Program-made: the position numbers and the translations under genes
Origin: Candidatus Palauibacter polyketidifaciens
Lineage (GTDB): Bacteria > Gemmatimonadota > Gemmatimonadetes > Palauibacterales > Palauibacteraceae
NCBI RefSeq assembly: GCF_947581785.1
Contig: NZ_CANPVO010000019.1
Location: forward strand, 1-64,000
Direction of reading: 5' to 3'
Length of the DNA stretch: 64,000 nucleotides
Notes under the pieces: generated by a model
The model's database searches: none
What the model was told of the DNA's origin: nothing
Seen by the model: only the letters and a program-made list of their open reading frames with translations
Part shown: piece after piece, positions 24,161 through 32,169 of the stretch
Numbering within the stretch: the stretch's first letter is position 1
How the letters are laid out: every line of letters starts with the position of its first letter

Positions 24161-24410
24161 ACATCTCGTCCGCGCTGGCGAATCTGGCCGTCCCCCGCCT
24201 CATCATTTCCTCCGATTCGGCCATCGCCCGTCGGGTCTCGGTGTTCGGCACCTTCAGTTCAAGGGGGAAGGCCTGATCGACCGCGATTCGGTGGAAGAAC
24301 AGCCGCACCGCCTCCGAGGCCGTTAGCCCCATGGCCGCGAGTGCCGCCGTCGCCTTCCGCTTCATCTCCGTATCCATCCGGACATGGAGCATCGAACTGT
24401 TCGTCTTCAT
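24129..24410 (-). CDS. DinJ/RelB-family antitoxin
   Basis: 93 aa. The RHH region is MLHVRMDTEMKRKATAALAAMG, then LTASEAVRLFFHRIAVDQAFPLELKVPN, the signature of RelB/DinJ antitoxins. The C-terminus is acidic and would wrap the toxin. A GGGAGG Shine-Dalgarno precedes ATG 24410. The promoter should lie in 24411-24480, between this gene and repeat copy 2. Confidence 0.92.
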   Translation of the reverse strand: MKTNSSMLHVRMDTEMKRKATAALAAMGLTASEAVRLFFHRIAVDQAFPLELKVPNTETRRAMAESEEMMRRGTARFASADEMFAELEEAGSP

Positions 24411-24485
24411 CCGAACCTCCCGTATCTCAATTGCGATGCAAGTTGGCTTTGCTGCCTCATCCGGTCAACTCGGGGGGCCGGCGGC

Positions 24486-24516
24486 GGGATCGTCCGTCCG
24501 TGTCTGGGGAGTCATT
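24486..24516 (+). repeat. 31-bp direct repeat, copy 2
   Basis: Identical to 23799-23829, 687 nt away, same orientation. It sits just upstream of a TATACT -10-like element (24524-24529) of the amidohydrolase gene, so it covers the probable -35 region. Confidence 0.9.
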
Positions 24517-24523
24517 CGGTCTC

Positions 24524-24529
24524 TATACT
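24524..24529 (+). promoter_or_regulatory. -10-like element of the amidohydrolase gene
   Basis: TATACT, 35 nt upstream of ATG 24565 and 7 nt downstream of repeat copy 2. No good -35 consensus is visible at 17 nt, so the repeat may supply it or carry an activator site. Inferred from sequence only. Confidence 0.35.
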
Positions 24530-24564
24530 TATGGCGTCCCACAGGAGCCTGACAGGAGGCAGAC

Positions 24565-25911
24565 ATGTTTCGCGCCAACGCGGCCACATCTGCGGTCACA
24601 TCGATTCCCGCCCTTCGTCTCGCCTTTCGTTCCGCCCTTCGCCCCGCCTTCTTCGCGACCGCCGCAGCCCTCATGGTCGGTTGCGCGGCGGATGGCGGTG
24701 GAGACGCGACCGAGGGAGGCGGAGTCGCCACCGGCGCGGTCGCCTACGAGGGGGCGCGCGTGATCGCGGGCGACGGTTCGGTCATCGAGTCCGGTGTATT
24801 CGTAGTTGAAGCGGGACAGTTTGCCGCGGTCGGGGCGAGCGGGGAGGTCGAGGTGCCGGGCGGCGCGCAGCGGGTGGACCTGTCCGGCAAGACGGTCATG
24901 CCCGCGATCGTGAACGCGCACCTCCACCTTTCCTCCGAGCGCGACGAGCGGATCGAGCAACTCCAGCACATGGCGTACTACGGGGCGGGGGCCGTCGTGA
25001 GCCTCGGCACCGAGACCGGCGGCATCGGAATCGAGATGCGCGACGAAGTCATCCCGGACGCGGCGCGCGCGAAGACGGCCGACCGCGGGATCACCACGGC
25101 CGAGCCCGGCCGTTCCGATGCCCCCTACTGGATCGCGACGGAGGAAGAGGGGCGGGCTGCGGTCCGCGAACTGGCGGAGCGGCAGGCCGACATCGTGAAG
25201 ATTTGGGTCGATAACCGCGGAGGGCGCTACGAGCAGCTCTCCTCGGAACTTTACGGCGCGATCATCGACGAGGCGCACCGGCACGGGCTCATGGTCACCG
25301 CCCACATCTTCTACTTGGAGGACGCCAAGGAACTCCTGCGCGCAGGCGTGGACGTGTTCGCGCACGGCGTGCGGGATCTCGACGCGGATGACGAACTCAT
25401 GGAACTGTGGGCCGAGCGTCCGGAGGTCGTCCTCGTCCCCAACCTCCCCGGGCCGGGAGTGGCGCTCGACCTGAGTTGGCTCAGCGGCACCGTGCCCGCC
25501 GACCGGCTGGTCGAGATGCAGGCGGCGTCCGTGGACAATCCCGGTGCGCAGGAGTTCTTCGGCATCCAGGCGCGGAATCTCGCCCGCTTCGCCGAGGCCG
25601 GCATCAGGATCTCGTTCGGCACCGATGGCAACGCTGCCTGGGCCGTGCACCAGGAGATGGAGGACATGGTCCGCGCCGGTTTGAGCCCGGGCGACGTCAT
25701 CGTGGCGGCGACGAAGACCTCCGCCGATCTGATGAACTGGGACGACCTCGGCGAGATCGCGGCCGGGAAGAGCGCCGACTTCATCGTGCTGGACGCGAAC
25801 CCGCTCGACGACATCACGAACACGCGCCGGATCGACGCCGTCTACCTGCGTGGAGACATGGTCGACCGGGAGGGGATCAGCGCCCGCCTGCTCGCGGCCG
25901 GGACCGAGTGA
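24565..25911 (+). CDS. Amidohydrolase-family lipoprotein
   Basis: 448 aa with a long N-terminus ending in the lipobox LMVGCAADG. Metal-site motifs of the amidohydrolase superfamily are present: HxH in NAHLHLSS, the likely carboxylated Lys in DIVKIWVD, His in MVTAHIFY, His in VFAHGVRD, and Asp in ISFGTDGN. It resembles imidazolonepropionase-like exported amidohydrolases; the substrate is unknown. A strong AGGAGG Shine-Dalgarno lies 7 nt before ATG 24565. It overlaps the GNAT gene by 4 nt. Confidence 0.9.
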   Translation: MFRANAATSAVTSIPALRLAFRSALRPAFFATAAALMVGCAADGGGDATEGGGVATGAVAYEGARVIAGDGSVIESGVFVVEAGQFAAVGASGEVEVPGGAQRVDLSGKTVMPAIVNAHLHLSSERDERIEQLQHMAYYGAGAVVSLGTETGGIGIEMRDEVIPDAARAKTADRGITTAEPGRSDAPYWIATEEEGRAAVRELAERQADIVKIWVDNRGGRYEQLSSELYGAIIDEAHRHGLMVTAHIFYLEDAKELLRAGVDVFAHGVRDLDADDELMELWAERPEVVLVPNLPGPGVALDLSWLSGTVPADRLVEMQAASVDNPGAQEFFGIQARNLARFAEAGIRISFGTDGNAAWAVHQEMEDMVRAGLSPGDVIVAATKTSADLMNWDDLGEIAAGKSADFIVLDANPLDDITNTRRIDAVYLRGDMVDREGISARLLAAGTE

Positions 25912-26501
25912 TTGAACTTCGGCCGGTGACCCTCGAGGGGCACGGCGTCCGTCTCGAGCCCATGGGCCTCGAACACGCCGACGCGCTCGCCGAGGCCGCC
26001 GCGGACGGGGAGTTGTGGAACCTCTTCTTCACCTTCGTCCCGGCCCGGGAGGAAGTGACCGACTACATCGAGACCGCGCTCGAGGGCCAGGCCACCGGCC
26101 ACATGCTGCCGTGGGTCGTCCGGCTCGCGGACACCGGCGCCGTGATCGGCTCCACCCGCTACCACGACATCCTGCCGCAGGTTGATCGGGTCGAGATCGG
26201 CTACACCTGGTACGGCGCGAGCCACCAGCGCACGCACGTCAACACCGCGTGCAAGATCCTCCTCATGACGCACGCTTTCGAGACGGTGGGGTGCGGCGTG
26301 GTGGGACTGCGCACGGACGGCATGAACCTGCGCTCGCAACGGGCCATCGAGGCGCTCGGCGCGAAGAAGGACGGCGTCATCCGCAACCACTCCCTGCGCC
26401 GCGACGGAAGCGTGCGCGACGACGCGATGTACTCCGTCCTCCTCCACGAATGGCCCGGAATCAAGCGCCACCTCGAAACCCGCCTCTGGCGCCACCGCTG
26501 A
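25908..26501 (+). CDS. GNAT acetyltransferase, RimJ/RimL-like
   Basis: 197 aa from GTG 25908, overlapping the amidohydrolase stop (GTGA). RPVTLEGHGVRLEPMGLEHADAL, IGSTRYHDI, EIGYTWYGASHQRTHVNTACKILLM and LRTDGMNLRSQRAIEALGAKKDGVIRNH match the GNAT fold of RimJ/RimL-type N-acetyltransferases, acetyl-CoA being bound around the TWYG...N strand-helix. The acceptor is unknown. Coupling to an exported amidohydrolase does not explain its role. A large hairpin follows directly. Confidence 0.88.
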   Translation: MIELRPVTLEGHGVRLEPMGLEHADALAEAAADGELWNLFFTFVPAREEVTDYIETALEGQATGHMLPWVVRLADTGAVIGSTRYHDILPQVDRVEIGYTWYGASHQRTHVNTACKILLMTHAFETVGCGVVGLRTDGMNLRSQRAIEALGAKKDGVIRNHSLRRDGSVRDDAMYSVLLHEWPGIKRHLETRLWRHR

Positions 26502-26502
26502 C

Positions 26503-26543
26503 GGCGGCTGACGACCCGCCCTTCGCGGGTGACGTCAGCCGCC
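26503..26543. terminator. Bidirectional hairpin terminator candidate
   Basis: Outer arms GGCGGCTGACG and CGTCAGCCGCC are perfectly complementary over 11 bp. An inner ACCCGC/GCGGGT stem with a 5-nt loop continues the helix across a 2-nt bulge. It fills the gap between the convergent GNAT and DUF2911 genes. No T-run is present. Confidence 0.6.
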
Positions 26544-26552
26544 TGCGCCGGG

Positions 26553-27170
26553 CTACATGCCGAGGGAGATGTCGACCTGCGTGTTCTCCCATGAGAGGCG
26601 GAGGGCGCCGTCCACCTGCTCGAAGGTCATCATCTCCACCATGCCGGCTGTCGCCGAGGGCGTCGCCATGAAGCTGCCCACCTCGGTGCTCTGGACGGCG
26701 GCATCGATCGGGATCCCCCAGCGGTCGTATTCCGAGTTCACGTGGAACGTCCATTCCGTCTCGCCGGGCGTGGCGTAGAGCGAATAACTCCCCGCCTCGA
26801 GCGCGACACCGCCGACCGTGGCGGCGGCCGAGAGGTGGAGCGCGGTCGCCTCGTTCGCCCCCAGACGCCAGACCTCCCCGTAGGGAACCAGCTCGCCCAT
26901 TACGACGCGCTCGCGGGCCGAAGGCGCGCCGTAGCAGAGGAGACCTTCACCCCCGTCGTACGAGAAGCTCAGCTCCTGGAGCGGGCTCGCCCGGCCTTCC
27001 ACATCGCCCATGACGACGCAGGCCAGCCCCGCGTCCGTCATGTCCATTTCGGCCATGGCTTCGGTCTCCGCCATCTCCGTCTCCGCCATCTCCACCTCGC
27101 CAGCCTCGGATCCTCCGCCGCATCCCGCGACCAGAAGAACGGCGAGGTACCACGCGCTGCTTCGCTTCAT
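26553..27170 (-). CDS. DUF2911-domain lipoprotein
   Basis: 205 aa. Signal peptide with lipobox (LLVAGCGGG), then a short acidic Met/Ala/Glu repeat (MAETEMAETEAMAEMDM), then the DUF2911 domain: RERVVMGELVPYGEVWRLG, ANEATALHLSAAATVGG, GSYSLYATPGETEWTFHVN. DUF2911 proteins are exported and common in Bacteroidota and Gemmatimonadota; their function is unknown. A single Cys pair (C50 region and LLCYG) may form a disulfide. Confidence 0.88.
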   Translation of the reverse strand: MKRSSAWYLAVLLVAGCGGGSEAGEVEMAETEMAETEAMAEMDMTDAGLACVVMGDVEGRASPLQELSFSYDGGEGLLCYGAPSARERVVMGELVPYGEVWRLGANEATALHLSAAATVGGVALEAGSYSLYATPGETEWTFHVNSEYDRWGIPIDAAVQSTEVGSFMATPSATAGMVEMMTFEQVDGALRLSWENTQVDISLGM

Positions 27171-27203
27171 TTTGTCACCTCCATGGATTGCTTTTCTCGA
27201 ACC

Positions 27204-28292
27204 CTATTTTGTCCAAACCACGACGAGACCGCACCGGGAAGCCGGGAACTCCGCCGGACCGGACGACAGCCCCTTGTATATCTCTATGCCTGCGATCTCG
27301 TTCGGTCTCACGACGTCGTCCAGCGCGATCCCTCTCGTCGGCAGACCATCGACGTAGAAACTCAGCGTACAGGCGCCCGCGGCCCCTGACGAATACCTCG
27401 TGTTCACCAGCCTGCAGTCGGCACGCCGGAAGTTGCACTCGAGCCGGATGCCAGACTCGTCGGCGATCATGTGCGAGATCTCCACGGGCCGGCGACGATC
27501 GATGTCCTCCGCCGTGTAGAAGGTGCCCGTGCCGACGATTTCGCTCCAGAGCATGCGCTCGTAGAAGCCCTTGACCTCCAGCCGGCGAGACCTCGTCACG
27601 GTCGCGACGATCGGCTCCATCTCCACGGGATCGGGGACCATGCCGATCTCCACCTCCGTGGTCAGGCCGGGTGAAACCTCGAGCACGTAGGACAACGGAG
27701 CGTACCCGAGGTGCCGCACGTCGAGTACCTGCGGGCCGACCGGAACGCCGCTGAGGACGAAGCGCCCCCGGCGGTCGGTCTCGGCCACTCGCAGACGGTC
27801 GGGAACGGACACCGTGGCGGCCACTACCGGATCATCCGTGATGGCGTCGTGCACCCGGCCGATCAGCCTCCCGGTTCTGACTCGCCCCGAGCGCAGCATG
27901 AGCGTGATGTCGTGAGGCATGCCGGCGACGATCACGACGACCGCCTCTTCGCTGGAGAAGTTCCCGTGCTCCGACCACAGCGTGGCCTGGGTCGCATCCC
28001 GCGGAGCGCAGAGGACGAGGCGTCCGTCGGATCCGACAGCCTCGCGAACCGGCCTTCTCGCGCGCTCTGTCTCGGTCCACCGCACGACCACCACCGCGTT
28101 GGGGACCGCAGCCGTGCCGTCGTCGTCGACGACACGGACCCGCAAGCTCGCGCGGTCGTCGCACTCCGACGTCTGGGCCGAGAGAGGTCCGGCGCCCACG
28201 GCCAGACCGAACGCCGCAACGGCGCTCGGGGCGAACTGCCGCGCCGCCAACCGTGTCACCGACCTGGGATCAGAACTCGGGAATCTCCGCAT
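27204..28292 (-). CDS. Exported carboxypeptidase-regulatory-like / TonB-plug-like protein
   Basis: 362 aa with a signal peptide (AFGLAVGAGPLSAQT). Two Ig-like regulatory domains follow: LRVRVVDDDGTAAVPNAVVVV, written here in part, and LIGRVHDAITDDPVVAATVSV with DRRGRFVLSGVPVGPQVLDVR. The last third, from GTGTFYTAEDIDRRRPVEISHM to GIALDDVVRPNEIAGIEIYKG, resembles a TonB receptor plug without a barrel. Four Cys in CNFRRADC and CTLSFYVD may be disulfide-bonded. Such barrel-less proteins are frequent in Gemmatimonadota (general knowledge); function is unknown. Confidence 0.82.
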   Translation of the reverse strand: MRRFPSSDPRSVTRLAARQFAPSAVAAFGLAVGAGPLSAQTSECDDRASLRVRVVDDDGTAAVPNAVVVVRWTETERARRPVREAVGSDGRLVLCAPRDATQATLWSEHGNFSSEEAVVVIVAGMPHDITLMLRSGRVRTGRLIGRVHDAITDDPVVAATVSVPDRLRVAETDRRGRFVLSGVPVGPQVLDVRHLGYAPLSYVLEVSPGLTTEVEIGMVPDPVEMEPIVATVTRSRRLEVKGFYERMLWSEIVGTGTFYTAEDIDRRRPVEISHMIADESGIRLECNFRRADCRLVNTRYSSGAAGACTLSFYVDGLPTRGIALDDVVRPNEIAGIEIYKGLSSGPAEFPASRCGLVVVWTK

Positions 28293-28326
28293 CTCCCTTC
28301 AAGACTGGGATACGGACCCCCCGGCA

Positions 28327-29688
28327 TCAAGCGAGGAGGAGAAAGCCTGTGGCGGCCAGTCCCGCGGCGAAGAGGGCGTAGGGGAGTTGGGTCAGGGCGT
28401 GCTCGACGACGCCGCAGCCGCTGCCCCGGGCCGCGAGGACGGTCGAGTCGCCGTAGAAGCAGGTGTGGCTGCCGAACGCGCTGGCGGAGATGAGCGCTCC
28501 GATCACGAGCGGCATGTCCGCCCCCACCGAATCGGCGAGCGGCAGCACGATGGGGATCGCCACCGCGAAGATGCCCCAGAACGACGCGGTGGCGAAGGCG
28601 ACGAGCGACATCGTGAGGAAGGTGACGGCGGGGAGGAGCCACGGCGTCATCAGCGGCTCGACCGTCTCGATGAGGTAGGCGGTGAGTCCGAGGCCGTCGT
28701 TCACCTCCTTGAGGAGGAAGCCGCCGAACACCGTCGCCAGGGGGACGATCATCGTGAGCACACCGGCCATGGTGGTGTCGAGCGCGGCGCGAACCGGGAG
28801 GAGCCTTGTGCCCACGACGATGGCGAGAGTGAGGGTGAGCGCCACGACGACGCCCTTCAGGATGTCGAGGTCGAACCACCAGGTGGCGGCCACGAGGGTG
28901 AGGACGGGGACGATGAAGTGCCACGGTCGCGCGCGCTCGGCGGCGCGCGGATCGGTTTCGCCTTCGAGCCTTGCCTCTTCGAGGCCCGGGGGCACGACCC
29001 GCCCGGTCTCGCGGGCGCGACGCTCCGCCTTGCGCATGGGGCCGATGGCGGGGACGAGGCCGGTCCCGACGAGGAGCGCCAGAGCCACCGCGATCCAGGC
29101 GTAGAGCATGAACGGAATCGCGTCGATGTAGAGTGAGAGGCCGCGGCCCGCCGCCGCCCACCCCGTCTCTTCGAGCAGGCCGGAGAAAAAGGCGGCCCAG
29201 GTCGAGATCGGCACGAGGATGCAGACCGGCGCGGCGGTGGAGTCCACGATGTAGGCGAGCATCTCGCGCGACACGCGATGCCGGTCGGTGAACCGCTTCA
29301 CGGAGGAGCTGACCGCGAGGACGTTCAGGTAGTCGTCGATGAAGACGGCGAGGCCGAGGAGCCACGTCGCGGCCAACGAGCCGCCGCGCGTCCGGATGCG
29401 CGCCGACACCGCGTCGCCGAAGCGGGCCGCCGCACCGACCCGGACGAGCAGCGTGATGAGGCTTCCGAAAAGCGCGCAGACGAGGATGATCCAGCCCACG
29501 GTCTCGTTCTGCATGACCGTGACCATGCCGTCGGTGAACGCGGTGAGCGGATCCCGGGGCGCGAGGATCAGGAACCCGACGAGCGCCCCGATGATGAGGG
29601 ATTCCACGGGCCGGCGCGTCCAGACCGCAACGGCCAGTACGACGGCCGTCGGTATCAGGCTTACGACGCCGAAGTGCTCCAGCGGCAA
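28327..29688 (-). CDS. NhaC-type Na+/H+ antiporter family protein
   Basis: 453 aa with about eleven membrane segments. The conserved AVFIDDYLNVLAVSSSVKRFTDRHRVSREMLAY region, shown here as VFIDDYLNVLAV and RVSREMLAYIVDSTAAP, plus FGSHTCFYGDSTVLAA near the C-terminus are NhaC-family hallmarks; the paired Asp residues are probable ion ligands. The start is uncertain: the only open candidate is TTG 29688, with an AAGGGAG directly before it. A 41-nt hairpin lies 61 nt upstream. The substrate could be Na+/H+ or organic ions, as in related exchangers. Confidence 0.85.
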   Translation of the reverse strand: MPLEHFGVVSLIPTAVVLAVAVWTRRPVESLIIGALVGFLILAPRDPLTAFTDGMVTVMQNETVGWIILVCALFGSLITLLVRVGAAARFGDAVSARIRTRGGSLAATWLLGLAVFIDDYLNVLAVSSSVKRFTDRHRVSREMLAYIVDSTAAPVCILVPISTWAAFFSGLLEETGWAAAGRGLSLYIDAIPFMLYAWIAVALALLVGTGLVPAIGPMRKAERRARETGRVVPPGLEEARLEGETDPRAAERARPWHFIVPVLTLVAATWWFDLDILKGVVVALTLTLAIVVGTRLLPVRAALDTTMAGVLTMIVPLATVFGGFLLKEVNDGLGLTAYLIETVEPLMTPWLLPAVTFLTMSLVAFATASFWGIFAVAIPIVLPLADSVGADMPLVIGALISASAFGSHTCFYGDSTVLAARGSGCGVVEHALTQLPYALFAAGLAATGFLLLA

Positions 29689-29748
29689 CTCCCTTCTCCG
29701 GAGGCGAGGTATCCAGCGATCATGGGTGCTTGCGGCATCCCTGCATCG

Positions 29749-29789
29749 GCTTAAGCCAATTGAAAATGCAATTTTGAATTGGCTTAAGC
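29749..29789. promoter_or_regulatory. Long AT-rich hairpin
   Basis: Arms GCTTAAGCCAATT (29749-29761) and AATTGGCTTAAGC (29777-29789) are perfectly complementary over 13 bp. The interior continues as AAAAT/ATTTT around GCA after one mismatch. It is AT-rich in a GC-rich genome. It lies upstream of the NhaC gene and downstream of the MOSC gene, so it could be an operator, a terminator for the MOSC transcript, or a small mobile or repeat element. Confidence 0.6.
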
Positions 29790-29808
29790 GTTTGCACGGA
29801 CTGCAAAC
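29790..29808. promoter_or_regulatory. Second inverted repeat adjoining the hairpin
   Basis: GTTTGCA-CGGAC-TGCAAAC is a perfect 7-bp inverted repeat, directly adjacent to the 41-nt hairpin with no spacer. The pair form one 60-nt structured block in the 172-nt gap between the MOSC and NhaC genes. Confidence 0.5.
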
Positions 29809-29860
29809 AAACCCCGTCGTGGAGCTGGGGGTCGGCCAATAACGTCCTTGTTACACATCG

Positions 29861-30700
29861 CTAGCCAAGGCGGACCTCGTCGCCGACCCGGACGGCGCCG
29901 GGCTCGGCCACCTCGCACTTCACGCCGACGTTCCCCTCGTTGTGGTCGAAGGCGGCGCGCAGCACCCGCGGGTCCTTCGGGAGGTCCCGCAGCGGGAGGG
30001 TGACCATGACGCAGCGCATGCACGGCTTCGTCACCCACAGGCGCGCCCCGCCGATCTCGAGCGTGCCGCCCACCCAGTCGTTTTCGACGAACCCCTCCGC
30101 CCCCGCCACGGGTTCGATCACGAGGTTGGGCCGGAAGCGGCCGACATCGAAATCGCTCCCCGGGACGAGCCCCCGCAGATGGTCGAGGCTCGCCGTCGTC
30201 AGGGCGTGGAGGCCGGAACTGTCGAAGAACGTCCCGGGCGGCAGCTCCCACTCGGTGATCTCGTCGCGGTACGTCCGCCCGCCCTGGACGAGCCCCTCCA
30301 TGTCCGGCCAATGGTATTCGCACGTCGCGCCCCCGACCGCCTCCGTCGCGAACGCGACTTCGCGGCCCAGGAGCGCACTCAGGCGGGCCTCCAACCCCTC
30401 GCGGCGAGCGCTCGACAGCGTCGTCCCATCCTCGAACCGGACGCGGATCGACGCGGCTCCGTTCTCCCGTTCGAAGCTCGCGGAGAGGCCGTAGACCGCA
30501 CCCCACATCCGCGGCCGCTTCGCGCTCACCACGCGCCCGGTCTCGCGGTCGACGAGCGCGCCGGTCCGGTCGCCCTCCATGCCGCGCACCGTGATTCGGG
30601 CGGCCTCGAGGCGCTCTCCCCCCATCGACTTCACGGGATAGCGGTACAGGCTCACGACGCGCCCCACCACCATGCCGCGCGGAGCCGCCGCTTCGTCCAT
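29861..30700 (-). CDS. MOSC-domain protein (YcbX/mARC-like)
   Basis: 279 aa from ATG 30700; GTG 30718 overlapping the transporter stop (GTGA) is an equally open alternative. The N-terminal MOSC_N beta-barrel has VVSLYRYPVKSMGGE and GMEGDRTGALVD. The C-terminal MOSC domain has VGRFRPNLVIEPV, FVENDWVGGTLEIGGARL and the conserved Cys in KPCMRCVMVTLPL, the probable molybdenum ligand. mARC/YcbX proteins reduce N-hydroxylated compounds with Moco (family knowledge). It is coupled to the Nramp-like gene; whether that transporter serves it is unknown. Confidence 0.88.
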   Translation of the reverse strand: MDEAAAPRGMVVGRVVSLYRYPVKSMGGERLEAARITVRGMEGDRTGALVDRETGRVVSAKRPRMWGAVYGLSASFERENGAASIRVRFEDGTTLSSARREGLEARLSALLGREVAFATEAVGGATCEYHWPDMEGLVQGGRTYRDEITEWELPPGTFFDSSGLHALTTASLDHLRGLVPGSDFDVGRFRPNLVIEPVAGAEGFVENDWVGGTLEIGGARLWVTKPCMRCVMVTLPLRDLPKDPRVLRAAFDHNEGNVGVKCEVAEPGAVRVGDEVRLG

Positions 30701-30714
30701 GGCCGGGTGGGCGC

Positions 30715-31989
30715 TCACCGCACGAGCGACACGAGGTAGGCGAGGCCGGTCCCGCCGAGGAGGACGAGTCCCACCCAGGTCAGCGTCACCATGCCGCGGC
30801 CGGGCCGGTGCTCCGGCGGCACCGCCTCCGACGTCACGGCGCGGAGGTTGAAGTAGCCGAGGATGGGCGCGGTGAGGAACGCCACCGTCGTCGCGAAATC
30901 GACCATCGCGGTGAGGCTGCCGGAGAAGCCGAGGAGAATGAAGAAGGCGATGACGGGAAGCGTGATCATGCTCCCCCAGTACACGCGGCCCACGCGGGTC
31001 ACGGTGTCCTCCGCGACGTGCCCCCGCAGGTTCGCGAGCGTGCGCTCGATCGCGCGCGGGAAGCCGTCGGTCACGGCGAGGAGGCTCGAGAAGATCGTCG
31101 CCATCGCCGCCACGAGGACGATGGGACGGGACCACGAACCCAGCGTCGTGCTGTACATGTCGACGAGTTGCGTGGAGAACACGGCCCCCGCGTCGCTGAG
31201 GGCGACGTCCGCCTGGTAGAGGACGGTGGCCCCCACCGACACGAAGATGAGGGCGAGGATGCCGGTGCCGACGAAGCCCACGAGGAAGTCGCGCTTCGCA
31301 TCCGCGACCGAGGTCCGCGCGCCCGTGGTCTTGTCCTTGGCGAGCGTCCACAGGCTGCTCCACACCGCGACATCGACGGGCGACGGCATCCACCCGATGA
31401 GGGCGAGCAGGAAGGCGAAGGGGACGACGGTGCCGACGACGTCGCCCGGCCAGATGGCCAGCGTCGAGAGGTCGGCGCGCGGGGCGGCCACGAGCGCGGT
31501 CGCCACGGTCGAGAGGACGAGCATCGCGAGCAGGATCTTGATCGTGATGTCGAGGCCGCGGAAGCGCCCCACGGCGAGCACCGCCACGCAGGCGCCCATC
31601 AGCACGGCCCCCGTCGCCGCCAGCGGCCACTCGGCGCCGAAGGCGTAGCGCGTGAGGAAGGCCATGAACATCGCCAGCGCGGCCAGCGAGATGATCGCGG
31701 TCACGAGGGTGATGGCGAGAAAGAGCCACAGCGCCCAGGTGCCGATGTCGCGGTAGCCCTCGACCAGGCTCCGCCGGGTGGCCGCGGCGTAGCGCGCCCC
31801 GTACTCGAAGAAGGGATACTTGAGGACGAGCGCGAAGACGATCACGCCGACGAAGGCGAACCCGGCCTCCCCCCCCGCGCGGGTGGACTGCACGAGGTGA
31901 GAGACTCCGATGGAGGTCGCGGCCCAGATGAGCCCGGGGCCAAAGCTCCTCCAGAAGCTGGAGCGGGAACGCGCGGCGGGTTCGCTCAT
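30715..31989 (-). CDS. Divergent Nramp-like transporter 1
   Basis: 424 aa, about eleven membrane segments. The layout is Nramp-like, starting FGPGLIWAATSIGVSHLVQSTRAGG, given here as GPGLIWAATSIG, with PLAATG, GWMPSPVDVAVWSS in the region matching TM6, and a YFNLRA C-terminal helix. The canonical TM1 metal motif DPGN is absent; SIGVSH occupies that place. TM6 keeps MP but not the usual pattern. Transport of divalent metal is therefore doubtful, and Mg2+ or another cation or an organic solute is possible. It is upstream of and coupled to the MOSC gene. A second divergent copy is at 42984-44483. Confidence 0.75.
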   Translation of the reverse strand: MSEPAARSRSSFWRSFGPGLIWAATSIGVSHLVQSTRAGGEAGFAFVGVIVFALVLKYPFFEYGARYAAATRRSLVEGYRDIGTWALWLFLAITLVTAIISLAALAMFMAFLTRYAFGAEWPLAATGAVLMGACVAVLAVGRFRGLDITIKILLAMLVLSTVATALVAAPRADLSTLAIWPGDVVGTVVPFAFLLALIGWMPSPVDVAVWSSLWTLAKDKTTGARTSVADAKRDFLVGFVGTGILALIFVSVGATVLYQADVALSDAGAVFSTQLVDMYSTTLGSWSRPIVLVAAMATIFSSLLAVTDGFPRAIERTLANLRGHVAEDTVTRVGRVYWGSMITLPVIAFFILLGFSGSLTAMVDFATTVAFLTAPILGYFNLRAVTSEAVPPEHRPGRGMVTLTWVGLVLLGGTGLAYLVSLVR

Positions 31990-32169
31990 TGGGCTTCCTC
32001 CGGCCGGACGTGGGCGGCGGGGCCTGGCAGCCCGGTCTCGGCACCCGCTGCCAGGATCGGATGGGCCTGAGGATGCGCCATCGCCGCCCCGGCGTGCAAC
32101 GCATCGTGCAACCCTGCGGCGATCGTGCGATAGTGAGTCGACGGCCGCCCGTTCCCCGTACCCGGAGAT

